A stretch of DNA of 9,059 nt. Source: Candidatus Omnitrophota bacterium. Lineage in GTDB: Bacteria; Omnitrophota; Gorgyraeia; S143-82. Positions 1 through 6,378 of this stretch are shown in pieces; position 1 is the first letter of the stretch, and every line of letters starts with the position of its first letter. The notes below the pieces were generated by a model that had not been told where the DNA came from, did not search any database, and saw nothing but the letters and a program-made list of their open reading frames with translations. The DNA is taken from positions 1 to 9,059 of the forward strand of contig JAMOOT010000198.1 of the NCBI GenBank assembly GCA_027065215.1, given 5' to 3'. Position numbers and translations under genes: made by a program.

Positions 1-428
1 TCCCAGATATTTTCCTGAATAAGTCCAGCAAAATGGACAACAATAACTGCCTTTGTCCTTTCGTTAACCTTGCGTTTAACATCCTCTAATGATATGGAAA
101 AGTTTTCGTCCACCTCTGAAAAGACAACCCTTGCCCCTCGAAGAGCAACAACACTTCCCGTCGCAATAAAAGTCTGACAAGGGACTATAACCTCATCTCC
201 TTCCCCTATATCCAACGCCATCAAAACCGACTCTAACGCTGATGTGCAGGAATTGGTCGCAACAGCAAAATTCACACCAATCTTTTCAGCAAATTCCCTC
301 TCAAAGTTCTCCACATTCTCTCCCATAGTGAGCATACCATCGCCTGCCAGAATCTTCTTAACTTGATCACATATCTCCTCTATATCTTCCTGAGGGAAAA
401 AGGGCAAGGCAATCGTGTATCTGCTCAC
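1..428 (-). CDS. DegT/DnrJ/EryC1/StrS-family PLP-dependent sugar aminotransferase, N-terminal part (runs off the left edge)
   Basis: The first 142 codons are visible; the rest lies beyond the left edge. Enzymes of this family transfer an amino group to a keto sugar bound to a nucleotide, using pyridoxal phosphate, in the cytoplasm. Family features seen in order are: a start with an LPFF segment; the LAGDGMLTMGENVENFEREFA stretch matching the family's 'G.lt.G..v..FE.efA' (residues 28-47); the cofactor-phosphate loop ATNSCTSAL (57-65), where most members have NSGTAAL; GDEVIVPCQTFIATG (77-91); and TKAVIVVHFAG (125-135). The Schiff-base lysine would be off-window. The GTG start is chosen because GTGA overlaps the epimerase stop by 4 bases and a strong GGGAGG lies 7 bases upstream (436-441). 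It is therefore translationally coupled to the epimerase gene and likely makes an amino sugar with it. The exact substrate cannot be read from this fragment. Confidence 0.9.
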   Translation of the reverse strand, partial: MSRYTIALPFFPQEDIEEICDQVKKILAGDGMLTMGENVENFEREFAEKIGVNFAVATNSCTSALESVLMALDIGEGDEVIVPCQTFIATGSVVALRGARVVFSEVDENFSISLEDVKRKVNERTKAVIVVHFAGLIQENIW

Positions 429-1354
429 AACCAAACCTCCCTTACATAGTCCCTTAATGCCTCTCTTACATCCCTGCCTTCCAGGCCTAAAAGAGTTCTG
501 GCCTTAGTGGTATCAGGCACCATATCTCCTCTCGCAACAGACTGCCTCTCGGATAACAATATTCGCGAATCACTTCCCATAGACTCCACAATCACCTCAG
601 CAACCTCCTTTAGGACAAGGGTTGGGTAATCTGCCAGCAGAAAAACCTCAAAATCAGGTAGAGAATCACCTCTCATCCATGCGGTATATAAAGAGTCAAG
701 CACTGTCTTATATGAGATGAGGGGTTTCTTTATTTGCCCTTTAGAAAACAATTCTATCGTTTTATTCTCCTTGGCCAATGAAGAAATAGTATGGACTATC
801 CCTCCAAGATGATTCTTACCAAATACCGAAGGCAAACGGAAGATCACAACTCTGGCCCCTGATCTCTCTTTGGTGAACATATACAATAATCTCTCCCCAA
901 CATATTTAGTAATCGCATAATAGGTGTTAGGAGAAACACATGTCTCCTCATCAACAATCCCTCGCCTGTCTCCAAACACTGCTATGGTGGAGGTATATAC
1001 TATCATGCCTACACCCATCTCTTGTGCCCATTCGATTACCTTTTGCGTTGTCATTACATTTCCTCTATAAAAATCCTCATATCCGATCCCAGCAGAACTT
1101 GGTTGCTGACTGGCCAAGTGAAAAATAACATCTATAGGATTATTTATCTGAGCGAGATTAACTGAAGAGATATCCATCATATCACCTTTAATAAAAAAGA
1201 AATTTGGATGGTCCAAAACTTCAGGCGATAAAAATCCCTCTTTTCTGCTTACTCCTATGACCATATTACCTTTATCTATTAAATAAGAACACAGATGGCT
1301 CCCTAAAAAACCACCTGCACCAGTAACCAGACAGAAATTTTTCTCCCTTGACAT
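425..1354 (-). CDS. NAD(P)-dependent sugar epimerase/dehydratase (extended SDR family)
   Basis: About 309 residues, normal length for an extended short-chain dehydrogenase/reductase acting on nucleotide sugars. The N-terminus carries the Rossmann motif TGAGGFLGSHL with the GxxGxxG glycines. Mid-protein there is VIFHLAS, then a TSTIAVFG segment supplying the catalytic Ser/Thr, then the YxxxK pair in YYAITK (Tyr about 146, Lys about 150), then RLPSVFG. The C-terminus has the usual substrate-binding half, ending in DTTKARTLLGL-like sequence. I chose ATG at 1354 over GTG at 1360. The Shine-Dalgarno sequence AGAAGGA (1364-1370) sits 9 bases from the ATG but only 3 from the GTG. The gene overlaps the downstream aminotransferase by GTGA. 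Together they suggest synthesis of a modified, probably amino, nucleotide sugar. Whether it is an epimerase, dehydratase or reductase is not decidable here. No clear promoter of its own is visible; the upstream gap holds the oppositely oriented tRNA. Confidence 0.88.
   Translation of the reverse strand: MSREKNFCLVTGAGGFLGSHLCSYLIDKGNMVIGVSRKEGFLSPEVLDHPNFFFIKGDMMDISSVNLAQINNPIDVIFHLASQQPSSAGIGYEDFYRGNVMTTQKVIEWAQEMGVGMIVYTSTIAVFGDRRGIVDEETCVSPNTYYAITKYVGERLLYMFTKERSGARVVIFRLPSVFGKNHLGGIVHTISSLAKENKTIELFSKGQIKKPLISYKTVLDSLYTAWMRGDSLPDFEVFLLADYPTLVLKEVAEVIVESMGSDSRILLSERQSVARGDMVPDTTKARTLLGLEGRDVREALRDYVREVWL
436..441 (-). promoter_or_regulatory. Ribosome binding site of the aminotransferase gene
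   Basis: GGGAGG on the minus strand lies inside the last codons of the epimerase gene, 7 bases before a GTG. It supports GTG at 428 as the start and coupled translation across the GTGA overlap. Confidence 0.75.
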
Positions 1355-1375
1355 ATCCACAAATCCTTCTAAAAT
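1348..1375 (+). promoter_or_regulatory. Predicted sigma-70-type promoter of the tRNA-Phe gene
   Basis: A perfect -35 hexamer TTGACA (1348-1353) is followed after 16 bases by TAAAAT (1370-1375), a 5 of 6 match to the -10 consensus. Transcription would start near 1382, about 12 bases before the mature tRNA 5' end. The -35 element overlaps the first two codons (ATG TCA) of the epimerase gene, and the -10 lies next to that gene's Shine-Dalgarno region, so the tRNA promoter and the epimerase start occupy the same DNA on opposite strands. Position and match are seen in the sequence; activity is inferred. Confidence 0.65.
1364..1370 (-). promoter_or_regulatory. Ribosome binding site of the epimerase gene
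   Basis: AGAAGGA on the minus strand is 9 bases from ATG at 1354 and only 3 bases from the in-frame GTG at 1360. This spacing decides the start in favour of the ATG. Confidence 0.6.
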
Positions 1376-1393
1376 TATAACTTAGTTTTCTCT

Positions 1394-1466
1394 GCCGGGA
1401 TAGCTCAGGTGGTAGAGCGCAGGCCTGAAAAGCCTGGCGTCCCCAGTTCGACTCTGGGTCCCGGCA
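1394..1466 (+). tRNA. tRNA-Phe (anticodon GAA)
   Basis: A complete cloverleaf of 73 bases can be folded by eye. The acceptor stem GCCGGGA pairs with TCCCGGC without mismatch. The D arm is GCTC/GAGC with loop AGGTGGTA. The anticodon stem CAGGC/GCCTG carries loop CTGAAAA with anticodon GAA at 1427-1429. The variable loop is GCGTC, and the T arm is CCCAG/CTGGG with loop TTCGACT. The discriminator base is A, usual for phenylalanine. The CCA end is not encoded (the next bases are CTT), so a CCA-adding enzyme must finish it. It is the only plus-strand gene, lies 6 bases from the stop codon of the gene at 1473, and has no clear terminator hairpin after it. Confidence 0.97.
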
Positions 1467-1472
1467 CTTTGC

Positions 1473-2561
1473 TTAAATCTTTTCCTCTACCCACTCCAAT
1501 ACCTCTTTAACAGATTCTTTAAATTTTGACCTATTTTGGAAGAAAGAATACATTGTCCAGAATATCTCCTCTCGAACCCTCTTATCAGAGAGTCTTTCAA
1601 TTATCTCTTCCAGATTTGCCAAATCGCTTCGCACTCTCCACCACCAATCAACTTTTGGAAACTCAACTTCAAAAACAAGAGGAATCCCCCCTATGCGTAA
1701 GGCAAACCAACTCAATCTGTCCAATGTATCTCGAGAAAACCGCATCCTCGTACCTATCACTGCCCTAAACTTACGCATCTGCTTGACCATATTCTCTAAA
1801 CTCCCCACCAAAAGGCTATCCACAGCCTGCATCCCCAATAAAGTAAGTTTATCTCCTATCCGTTCAAACAATTCATGTTGCCACTGCCAATAGGCATCCT
1901 CTATTACCTGACAACTAAGCACTGACCATAGAATCTCCTTCCTAAAAAGAGATACTATTTCATTTACCTGCGTGCCTTTATCTAATAAAGCCTTTATTTG
2001 TCTTTTTATCTCCTGCAATTCATCTTTAACAAATTCCTGTCTAAAGGTCCATCTCTTTTCTTGCAAAGACATATTCTGAAACAAGGCCACATCTTCCCCT
2101 TCCCATTCGTCAAAGTTTATCCTCACATCTGGATAACTAAAGTCTGCTACTTTACAGTCTCGAGACAGTATCTTCTCTATCCAAACCGCGCTCCACTCGG
2201 AAACTGTTACCATACCGATCAGATGCCTAAAAAACCTTATCGGAGAGGCCAGTGCAGAGATCTGGTCCAAGTTATTAAAAGTGAATATAGATACATAAGG
2301 AATCCTCAGGGATTCAAAGATAGGTCGGATCAAGACAGAATCTTCCTCTTTCAATCCCATAAAATATAGATCAAAACCCAGGACTAAATCAGGGTTCAAT
2401 GAGACTATCTTATCACGGACCGCATTTACATCCTTTGCTAACTCTTTATAATTTTCCTCAAATATAACCAAATCCACGCCCGACTCTAACAACGCGTTGG
2501 CCCAATCAACATAATAAAAGTGCAGATCAGGATCAGCCGGAGGGAACAAAACGATCCTCAT
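1473..2561 (-). CDS. Uncharacterised protein, possibly a GT-B (CgeB-like) glycosyltransferase
   Basis: A 362-residue protein with no signal peptide or membrane segment that I can see. I do not recognise it firmly. The N-terminus (MRIVLFPPADPD) and the LNPDLVLGFDLYFMGL segment (55-70), followed by FESLRIPYVSIFTFNNLDQ (82-100), resemble the first Rossmann half of CgeB/DUF3880-type glycosyltransferases. The C-terminal part reads like their second half: GDKLTLLGMQAV, a segment ending FRAVIGTRMRFSRDTLDRLSW, GGIPLVFEVEF, then a helix LANLEEIIERLSDKRVREEI. A lysine- and glutamate-rich helical insert fills about residues 165-235, and an unusual DWWWR cluster is at 305-309. It starts by an ATGA overlap with the Maf gene, with AGGGG 8 bases upstream, so it is clearly in the same operon. 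A role in flagellin glycan assembly is inferred from context and weak fold similarity only. Confidence 0.75.
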   Translation of the reverse strand: MRIVLFPPADPDLHFYYVDWANALLESGVDLVIFEENYKELAKDVNAVRDKIVSLNPDLVLGFDLYFMGLKEEDSVLIRPIFESLRIPYVSIFTFNNLDQISALASPIRFFRHLIGMVTVSEWSAVWIEKILSRDCKVADFSYPDVRINFDEWEGEDVALFQNMSLQEKRWTFRQEFVKDELQEIKRQIKALLDKGTQVNEIVSLFRKEILWSVLSCQVIEDAYWQWQHELFERIGDKLTLLGMQAVDSLLVGSLENMVKQMRKFRAVIGTRMRFSRDTLDRLSWFALRIGGIPLVFEVEFPKVDWWWRVRSDLANLEEIIERLSDKRVREEIFWTMYSFFQNRSKFKESVKEVLEWVEEKI

Positions 2562-4504
2562 CTTATCAACCCCTCTGCCCTATACCTTTGATCAACCTCT
2601 TCTAAAAGCGATATTACATCTTCACACCCGCCAATCAAGGCCTCAAAAAAGGCCAATATAGTATCCAATCGTTCCCGAGCAGGAATCTCCTTCTTTAAGG
2701 TAAAGAACTTTCGTATCATAACCATCACTGCCGCTGAAAAATTCTGGACGAGATTCATTATATCCTTATATTTTTCATCAAAAATCCTATCAATAGACTC
2801 ATTGACCTGCCTCATCTCTTCAAAGGAAAGGTCCTCTCTATCTCTAAGGGACTCTCTCATCTTCTCAAGGTAGGCAAACTCACTTTCGACGAGATCCTTA
2901 AATTCCCGCATATTACCAATCAATCCCCGCCAATAGGCCTCAAACCCTATCCTATCAAATAGCACATTACAAGTCATAGATCGTATCTTCATCTCCTCTC
3001 GTTTTTGAGCAATCCTCCCCTTCAGGTCCATCTTTTTTATCTCATCTAACGCCATTGACATACTCATATGCCTTGTCCCTTTAATCTTTGCCCCTTTTGG
3101 TTTGACATCCCATATCTGTATTGGTGCCACATCTATAACACGTTCAAAATCTCGTAGATAACCAACAAATATATCCTCAGTTACCACATCCTTACCATCC
3201 ACCCCTTCAACCCTCCTGGCCCAAACATACTTCACGCCTTCCTTGCCAACCTTTGCAAGGACCTCTGTTCCTGACTTATCTTTTATGAGTTTAAGGTTCA
3301 CTTTGTTCACTGCCTCTGGAACGTGAGAGGAAGAGAGTTCAGGATAAGACAAATCTAATCCTACCAGTATGATTGGATCTGCTCCCGAGAACAATGAAAA
3401 CATAAACGCAGTATGCGCCGTACTCAATCCCTTAAATAAACCTATCTTGTTGGCAAAAAACCTCTGAAACAGATGTGTCATATATATGACACTCAAGGCC
3501 CCCTTCCACATTGGAAGGATAGTCTCATACACATCTGCTGCTGCAACAAGAAGGCTATTTACCAATCTATCCATCATCATCCGCTCATAATGCTGGGCAT
3601 TCTCCCGTGAAAAATCAAGACCTATCACCACATCCGGATCTATTCCATTAAGTTGAAGGACTGGCACAGCAGTATCTACAGCTATTAACAAGGCATAATC
3701 CTTTGCCTGCCTAACAAATTCTATAGAATCTCGTAAACTCGGCCCCGGAGCAATGCATAGGATTGGTATTCCCTTAAGCCAATCATACCAGACCTCCATC
3801 CCTGGAGTTTTCATCAAATACGGGAAATTTAATAGACTATTCCTTATTTGTATTGCCCCAATGCCAATGTTCGTTACCAGACATACTCGCGCATTAAACA
3901 GATTGTCTCGTATCAATCCCTTAACCTGCTGAGACTTCTTAGGGTAGATATTCTTGATTGGCGGATATTCTACTATAAGCGGGCGAGATACCACCCGATC
4001 AATGAAATTCCTATCCTGATTTAAAGAATTTAATAGATCTACCTCTCTTAAATCTAAGAAGAACCTCACCCTATCATCTAAAATCCACTCTTCGATATCC
4101 CTAACATAAAGGAGTAACTTAAATAACGAGATATCCAAAGAAACCAATGCAATATAATCCAACACCTTCTCTCTTAACGCATCCACTATGTATCCCGAAC
4201 CCAAACCAACCACATATACGTGGAGTCGATTTTCTAAATCAAGGGACTCTACCCATCTCCTTGCGGACTTTACAGGATTATGAAGGCTATCCAATGGATA
4301 GGGATGTCCATCTTTCTCGAGAACTATAACCGGATCACCTGTTTGGCTCGTTTGAACCCAAGCATTCTCTGGTAAAGAAGCATTGTCTATACGATCGGCA
4401 TCTTTCCAGTACTTAGGGTTAGAACGCAGTAAAGTGAGGTTTTTCTCATATAATCTTGTATCTAACTCCACTCTATTGCCAGCCATCCCTGTTTTATCAA
4501 CCAT
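2558..4504 (-). CDS. Motility-associated factor (Maf) flagellin glycosyltransferase, DUF115 family
   Basis: A 648-residue cytoplasmic protein of the flagellar Maf family (DUF115, related to the pterin kinase MptE, not the septum-inhibitor Maf). Characterised members put nonulosonic acids such as pseudaminic or legionaminic acid onto flagellin Ser/Thr before export. The N-terminal domain has DPVIVLEKDGHPYPLDS (57-73) and a nucleotide-binding-like VYVVGLGSGYIVDAL (96-110). The DUF115 core runs from about 245 to 395: LCIAPGPSLRDSI (249-261), IAVDTAVPVLQLNGIDPDVVIGLD with its PD.v..LD pattern (274-297), STAHTAF (361-367), and ADPIILVGLDLSYPE followed by SSSHVPEA (375-398). Residues 485-645 are largely helical and charged. 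ATG at 4504 is preferred because GGAGG lies 4 bases upstream; this start is 43 bases inside the preceding glycosyltransferase gene. The family call is firm; donor sugar and target are inferred. Confidence 0.92.
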   Translation of the reverse strand: MVDKTGMAGNRVELDTRLYEKNLTLLRSNPKYWKDADRIDNASLPENAWVQTSQTGDPVIVLEKDGHPYPLDSLHNPVKSARRWVESLDLENRLHVYVVGLGSGYIVDALREKVLDYIALVSLDISLFKLLLYVRDIEEWILDDRVRFFLDLREVDLLNSLNQDRNFIDRVVSRPLIVEYPPIKNIYPKKSQQVKGLIRDNLFNARVCLVTNIGIGAIQIRNSLLNFPYLMKTPGMEVWYDWLKGIPILCIAPGPSLRDSIEFVRQAKDYALLIAVDTAVPVLQLNGIDPDVVIGLDFSRENAQHYERMMMDRLVNSLLVAAADVYETILPMWKGALSVIYMTHLFQRFFANKIGLFKGLSTAHTAFMFSLFSGADPIILVGLDLSYPELSSSHVPEAVNKVNLKLIKDKSGTEVLAKVGKEGVKYVWARRVEGVDGKDVVTEDIFVGYLRDFERVIDVAPIQIWDVKPKGAKIKGTRHMSMSMALDEIKKMDLKGRIAQKREEMKIRSMTCNVLFDRIGFEAYWRGLIGNMREFKDLVESEFAYLEKMRESLRDREDLSFEEMRQVNESIDRIFDEKYKDIMNLVQNFSAAVMVMIRKFFTLKKEIPARERLDTILAFFEALIGGCEDVISLLEEVDQRYRAEGLIR

Positions 4505-5958
4505 AAGACCTCCAACTCACTGAGCCCCCATTCTTTGGCTTCACTGATAGTGCCACCTTTCCCTTCCGATAGAAAACGCTTAAGTTTACTCTCATCTATA
4601 ATCGCCTTAAGCCAAGGATGCACGCCCAGACCTTTATCTATCAGGCCATCTCCCCTTACCCTATATCCTACATCAAAACCTATTCGAGTCGAAGGATAAA
4701 TAGCATAAAAGATATCACTTAAAACCACATCCTTATCTTTCATCCTCACATTCAGATTATGTGCCTGTCCTTGCAATTGCCACTGCCATAGATCCTCCCA
4801 AGAAGGGATAATATTTTCCCAACAAAAGCGAGGGTGTAATCCAATAGAACCCCTCTGAGGCCTTTTATATAAGTATTCTCTCATAGCCATAAGAAGATCC
4901 TCAAAATCTACAAAGATCGTGCTGGCCCATATAAGATGAAGTTTTGGCTCATAAGATAATATCTCAAGATCAACGATCTCTTTTTCTATCCCCTGCAGGG
5001 TATAGGTCTTTATCAACCTCTTACAAGGATAATCCGCCAATACATCTCGATAGCCTCCCCAATCAAATGCGATTATGGGAAGGCGATAATACATCGCTTC
5101 AAGCAATACCAACCCAAATGTCTCTTGAAAATTATCACTTATCCCTAAAAAGACATCACTTATAGAGAAAAGCACCTGTTTATCCTTCTCATCCGGATTC
5201 GGAATAACAGAGATCCAAGGTTCTATATCCCATACCTTGCTAATACCTTTGAGGTATTGATAATAATCACTTTCTTCTGTTCCCCCTGCTATTATCACTC
5301 GAAAATTTTTTCTTCCCTCCTTTGAGAGATGGTAAATTGCCCGCATAAGGACAAACAAATCTGCCTTAGAAAATTCGCTTATTCGGGAAAAATAAAGAAA
5401 TACTATATCATCTCCTCCTATTTTCAATTCCTTTCGCGCCACTTGACGTAATCTCTCTGGCAGGGGTTCAGGGATATCTGGTAGGCCTAACGGGATAACC
5501 CTGACGTTCAGATGCACTCCAACCTTCTTTAAGATAGCCTCTATCACCCTCTTTGCTGTGGGTGAGGTGCACACTAACACGTCTCTATCACGGAGAAAAG
5601 GAAGACTTGAAAGGAAATTCCTTATAAGATGGGGATAACTCAAGGAATGCGTCAATGCACTTAGAGGAACAGGCCAATCGAAGTGACTGCGAACCCTGGC
5701 AGCCTCCCCCCAGTCTAAGTCAGGATGAAATAAAACCCAATTACCTTCAGAAAAATCCCACGTTCGGATACTCTCCCGTACCCTACACTCATAACCCAAC
5801 TTATTTAGAGATTCATCTCCACAGGTATAAGGAGAAAATAATACCCTACGCTTTATCATACTTCCAAATCGACCTAATGCCGTCAAAAAGGACCTATTTG
5901 CAACGCCCCGACCTTGAACGATTGGAGAAGAAAAATCACCCAAGGAGGCCCAATTCAT
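4462..5958 (-). CDS. GT4-like (glycosyl transferase group 1) glycosyltransferase with a C-terminal extension
   Basis: A 498-residue GT-B fold enzyme that would transfer a sugar from a nucleotide sugar, probably in the cytoplasm. The C-terminal Rossmann half is clear: VFLYFSRISEFSKADL (186-201, with the Arg and Lys typical of donor phosphate binding), FRVIIAGGTEESDYYQYL (219-236), SDVFLGISDNFQETFGLVLLEAM (267-289) with the E-x7-E motif at Glu279 and Glu287, then PIIAFDWGGYRD. The N-terminal acceptor half begins MNWASLGDFSSPIVQGRGVAN. Residues from about 375 form an extension beyond the usual fold, rich in tryptophan (PSWEDLWQWQ) and ending in a helix-turn-helix-like ISEAKEWGLSELEVLWLI segment. 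ATG is chosen because ATGA overlaps the fliS stop, with AAGG just upstream. Its position between fliS and maf suggests a flagellin glycan enzyme; the substrate is unknown. Confidence 0.88.
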   Translation of the reverse strand: MNWASLGDFSSPIVQGRGVANRSFLTALGRFGSMIKRRVLFSPYTCGDESLNKLGYECRVRESIRTWDFSEGNWVLFHPDLDWGEAARVRSHFDWPVPLSALTHSLSYPHLIRNFLSSLPFLRDRDVLVCTSPTAKRVIEAILKKVGVHLNVRVIPLGLPDIPEPLPERLRQVARKELKIGGDDIVFLYFSRISEFSKADLFVLMRAIYHLSKEGRKNFRVIIAGGTEESDYYQYLKGISKVWDIEPWISVIPNPDEKDKQVLFSISDVFLGISDNFQETFGLVLLEAMYYRLPIIAFDWGGYRDVLADYPCKRLIKTYTLQGIEKEIVDLEILSYEPKLHLIWASTIFVDFEDLLMAMREYLYKRPQRGSIGLHPRFCWENIIPSWEDLWQWQLQGQAHNLNVRMKDKDVVLSDIFYAIYPSTRIGFDVGYRVRGDGLIDKGLGVHPWLKAIIDESKLKRFLSEGKGGTISEAKEWGLSELEVLWLIKQGWLAIEWS

Positions 5959-6365
5959 GCCACCTTCTCTTCTATCTGCGTCTCAACCTCATTCCCTTCT
6001 GAAGCAATCTTCTTTAATCCCTCAATCCAGGCATCCTGGAGAGGCTTTAGTAAAGAAAGGACTTCGTCTAATATCTTGGGATCCTTATTCAGGTTTGCAT
6101 CTATTGTGCGGCGATAGCAATAGTTATAAAGGGCGCGGAACTTATCTGCCAACTCAGAGACCTCATCATTAAGCCCTATCGTAAGTTCCGAAAGCAACCG
6201 TCTGGCCCGAAATATACACTCGCCACAACGGGCATAATCTTTGTTGATCATAGCCTCTTTTGCCTCTTCCAAGAAAGATACAATCCCTCCATATGCCAAC
6301 AAGACTGCTTCTTGTGGCGTGGTTGTCTCCTGTTTAACCTTACGATAGGTCTTCCACGGATTCAT
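5955..6365 (-). CDS. fliS: Flagellar export chaperone FliS
   Basis: FliS binds the disordered C-terminus of flagellin in the cytoplasm, prevents premature polymerisation and delivers flagellin to the type III export gate. At 136 residues this is normal length. It is all helical with the family pattern: TTPQEAVLLAYGGIVSFLEEA near the N-terminus (usual form 'tasp.eLv..LYdg.i.fl..A'), a middle helix with KA-type spacing CIFRARRLLSELTIGLN, DKFRALYNYCYRRTIDANLNKD (usual 'L..LYdY....L..An...d'), and a final helix with LLKPLQDAWIEGL (usual 'l..lr.aW'). A strong GGAGGTGA precedes the ATG. It follows fliD by 13 bases, the classic fliD-fliS order, and overlaps the next gene by ATGA. In most species fliT or flagellin is nearby; here glycosyltransferases follow directly, consistent with modifying the flagellin client. 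Confidence 0.95.
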   Translation of the reverse strand: MNPWKTYRKVKQETTTPQEAVLLAYGGIVSFLEEAKEAMINKDYARCGECIFRARRLLSELTIGLNDEVSELADKFRALYNYCYRRTIDANLNKDPKILDEVLSLLKPLQDAWIEGLKKIASEGNEVETQIEEKVA

Positions 6366-6368
6366 CTC

Positions 6369-6376
6369 TCACCTCC
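6369..6376 (-). promoter_or_regulatory. Strong Shine-Dalgarno site of fliS
   Basis: GGAGGTGA on the minus strand matches the 16S anti-Shine-Dalgarno over eight bases and is well placed before ATG at 6365. It lies in the 13-base fliD-fliS gap and suggests fliS is translated efficiently on its own. Confidence 0.8.
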
Positions 6377-6378
6377 AT

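Noticed and set aside
1374..1379. Perfect TATAAT on the minus strand just upstream of the epimerase
   Set aside because: The -35 position falls in the tRNA acceptor stem and has no TTGACA-like sequence. A start 7 bases downstream would fall inside the ribosome binding site, so it is unlikely to serve the epimerase.
1376..1381. TATAAC as alternative -10 for the tRNA
   Set aside because: It is 22 bases from the TTGACA, too far, and there is no -35 match at the proper distance. TAAAAT at 1370-1375 with a 16-base spacer fits better.
1467..1500. Possible terminator after the tRNA (short T-rich runs)
   Set aside because: I could not find a GC-rich hairpin before the T runs; these bases are also the end of the minus-strand gene.
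1998..2369. Plus-strand open frame of 123 codons opposite the GT-B-like gene
   Set aside because: No recognisable domain, no convincing ribosome site, and the opposite frame is tightly linked by overlap to the Maf gene.
1858..4800. Shared WQWQ tetrapeptide in the GT4-like protein and the unassigned GT-B-like protein
   Set aside because: Only four residues match, the surrounding sequences and positions in the folds differ, so chance is the simpler explanation.
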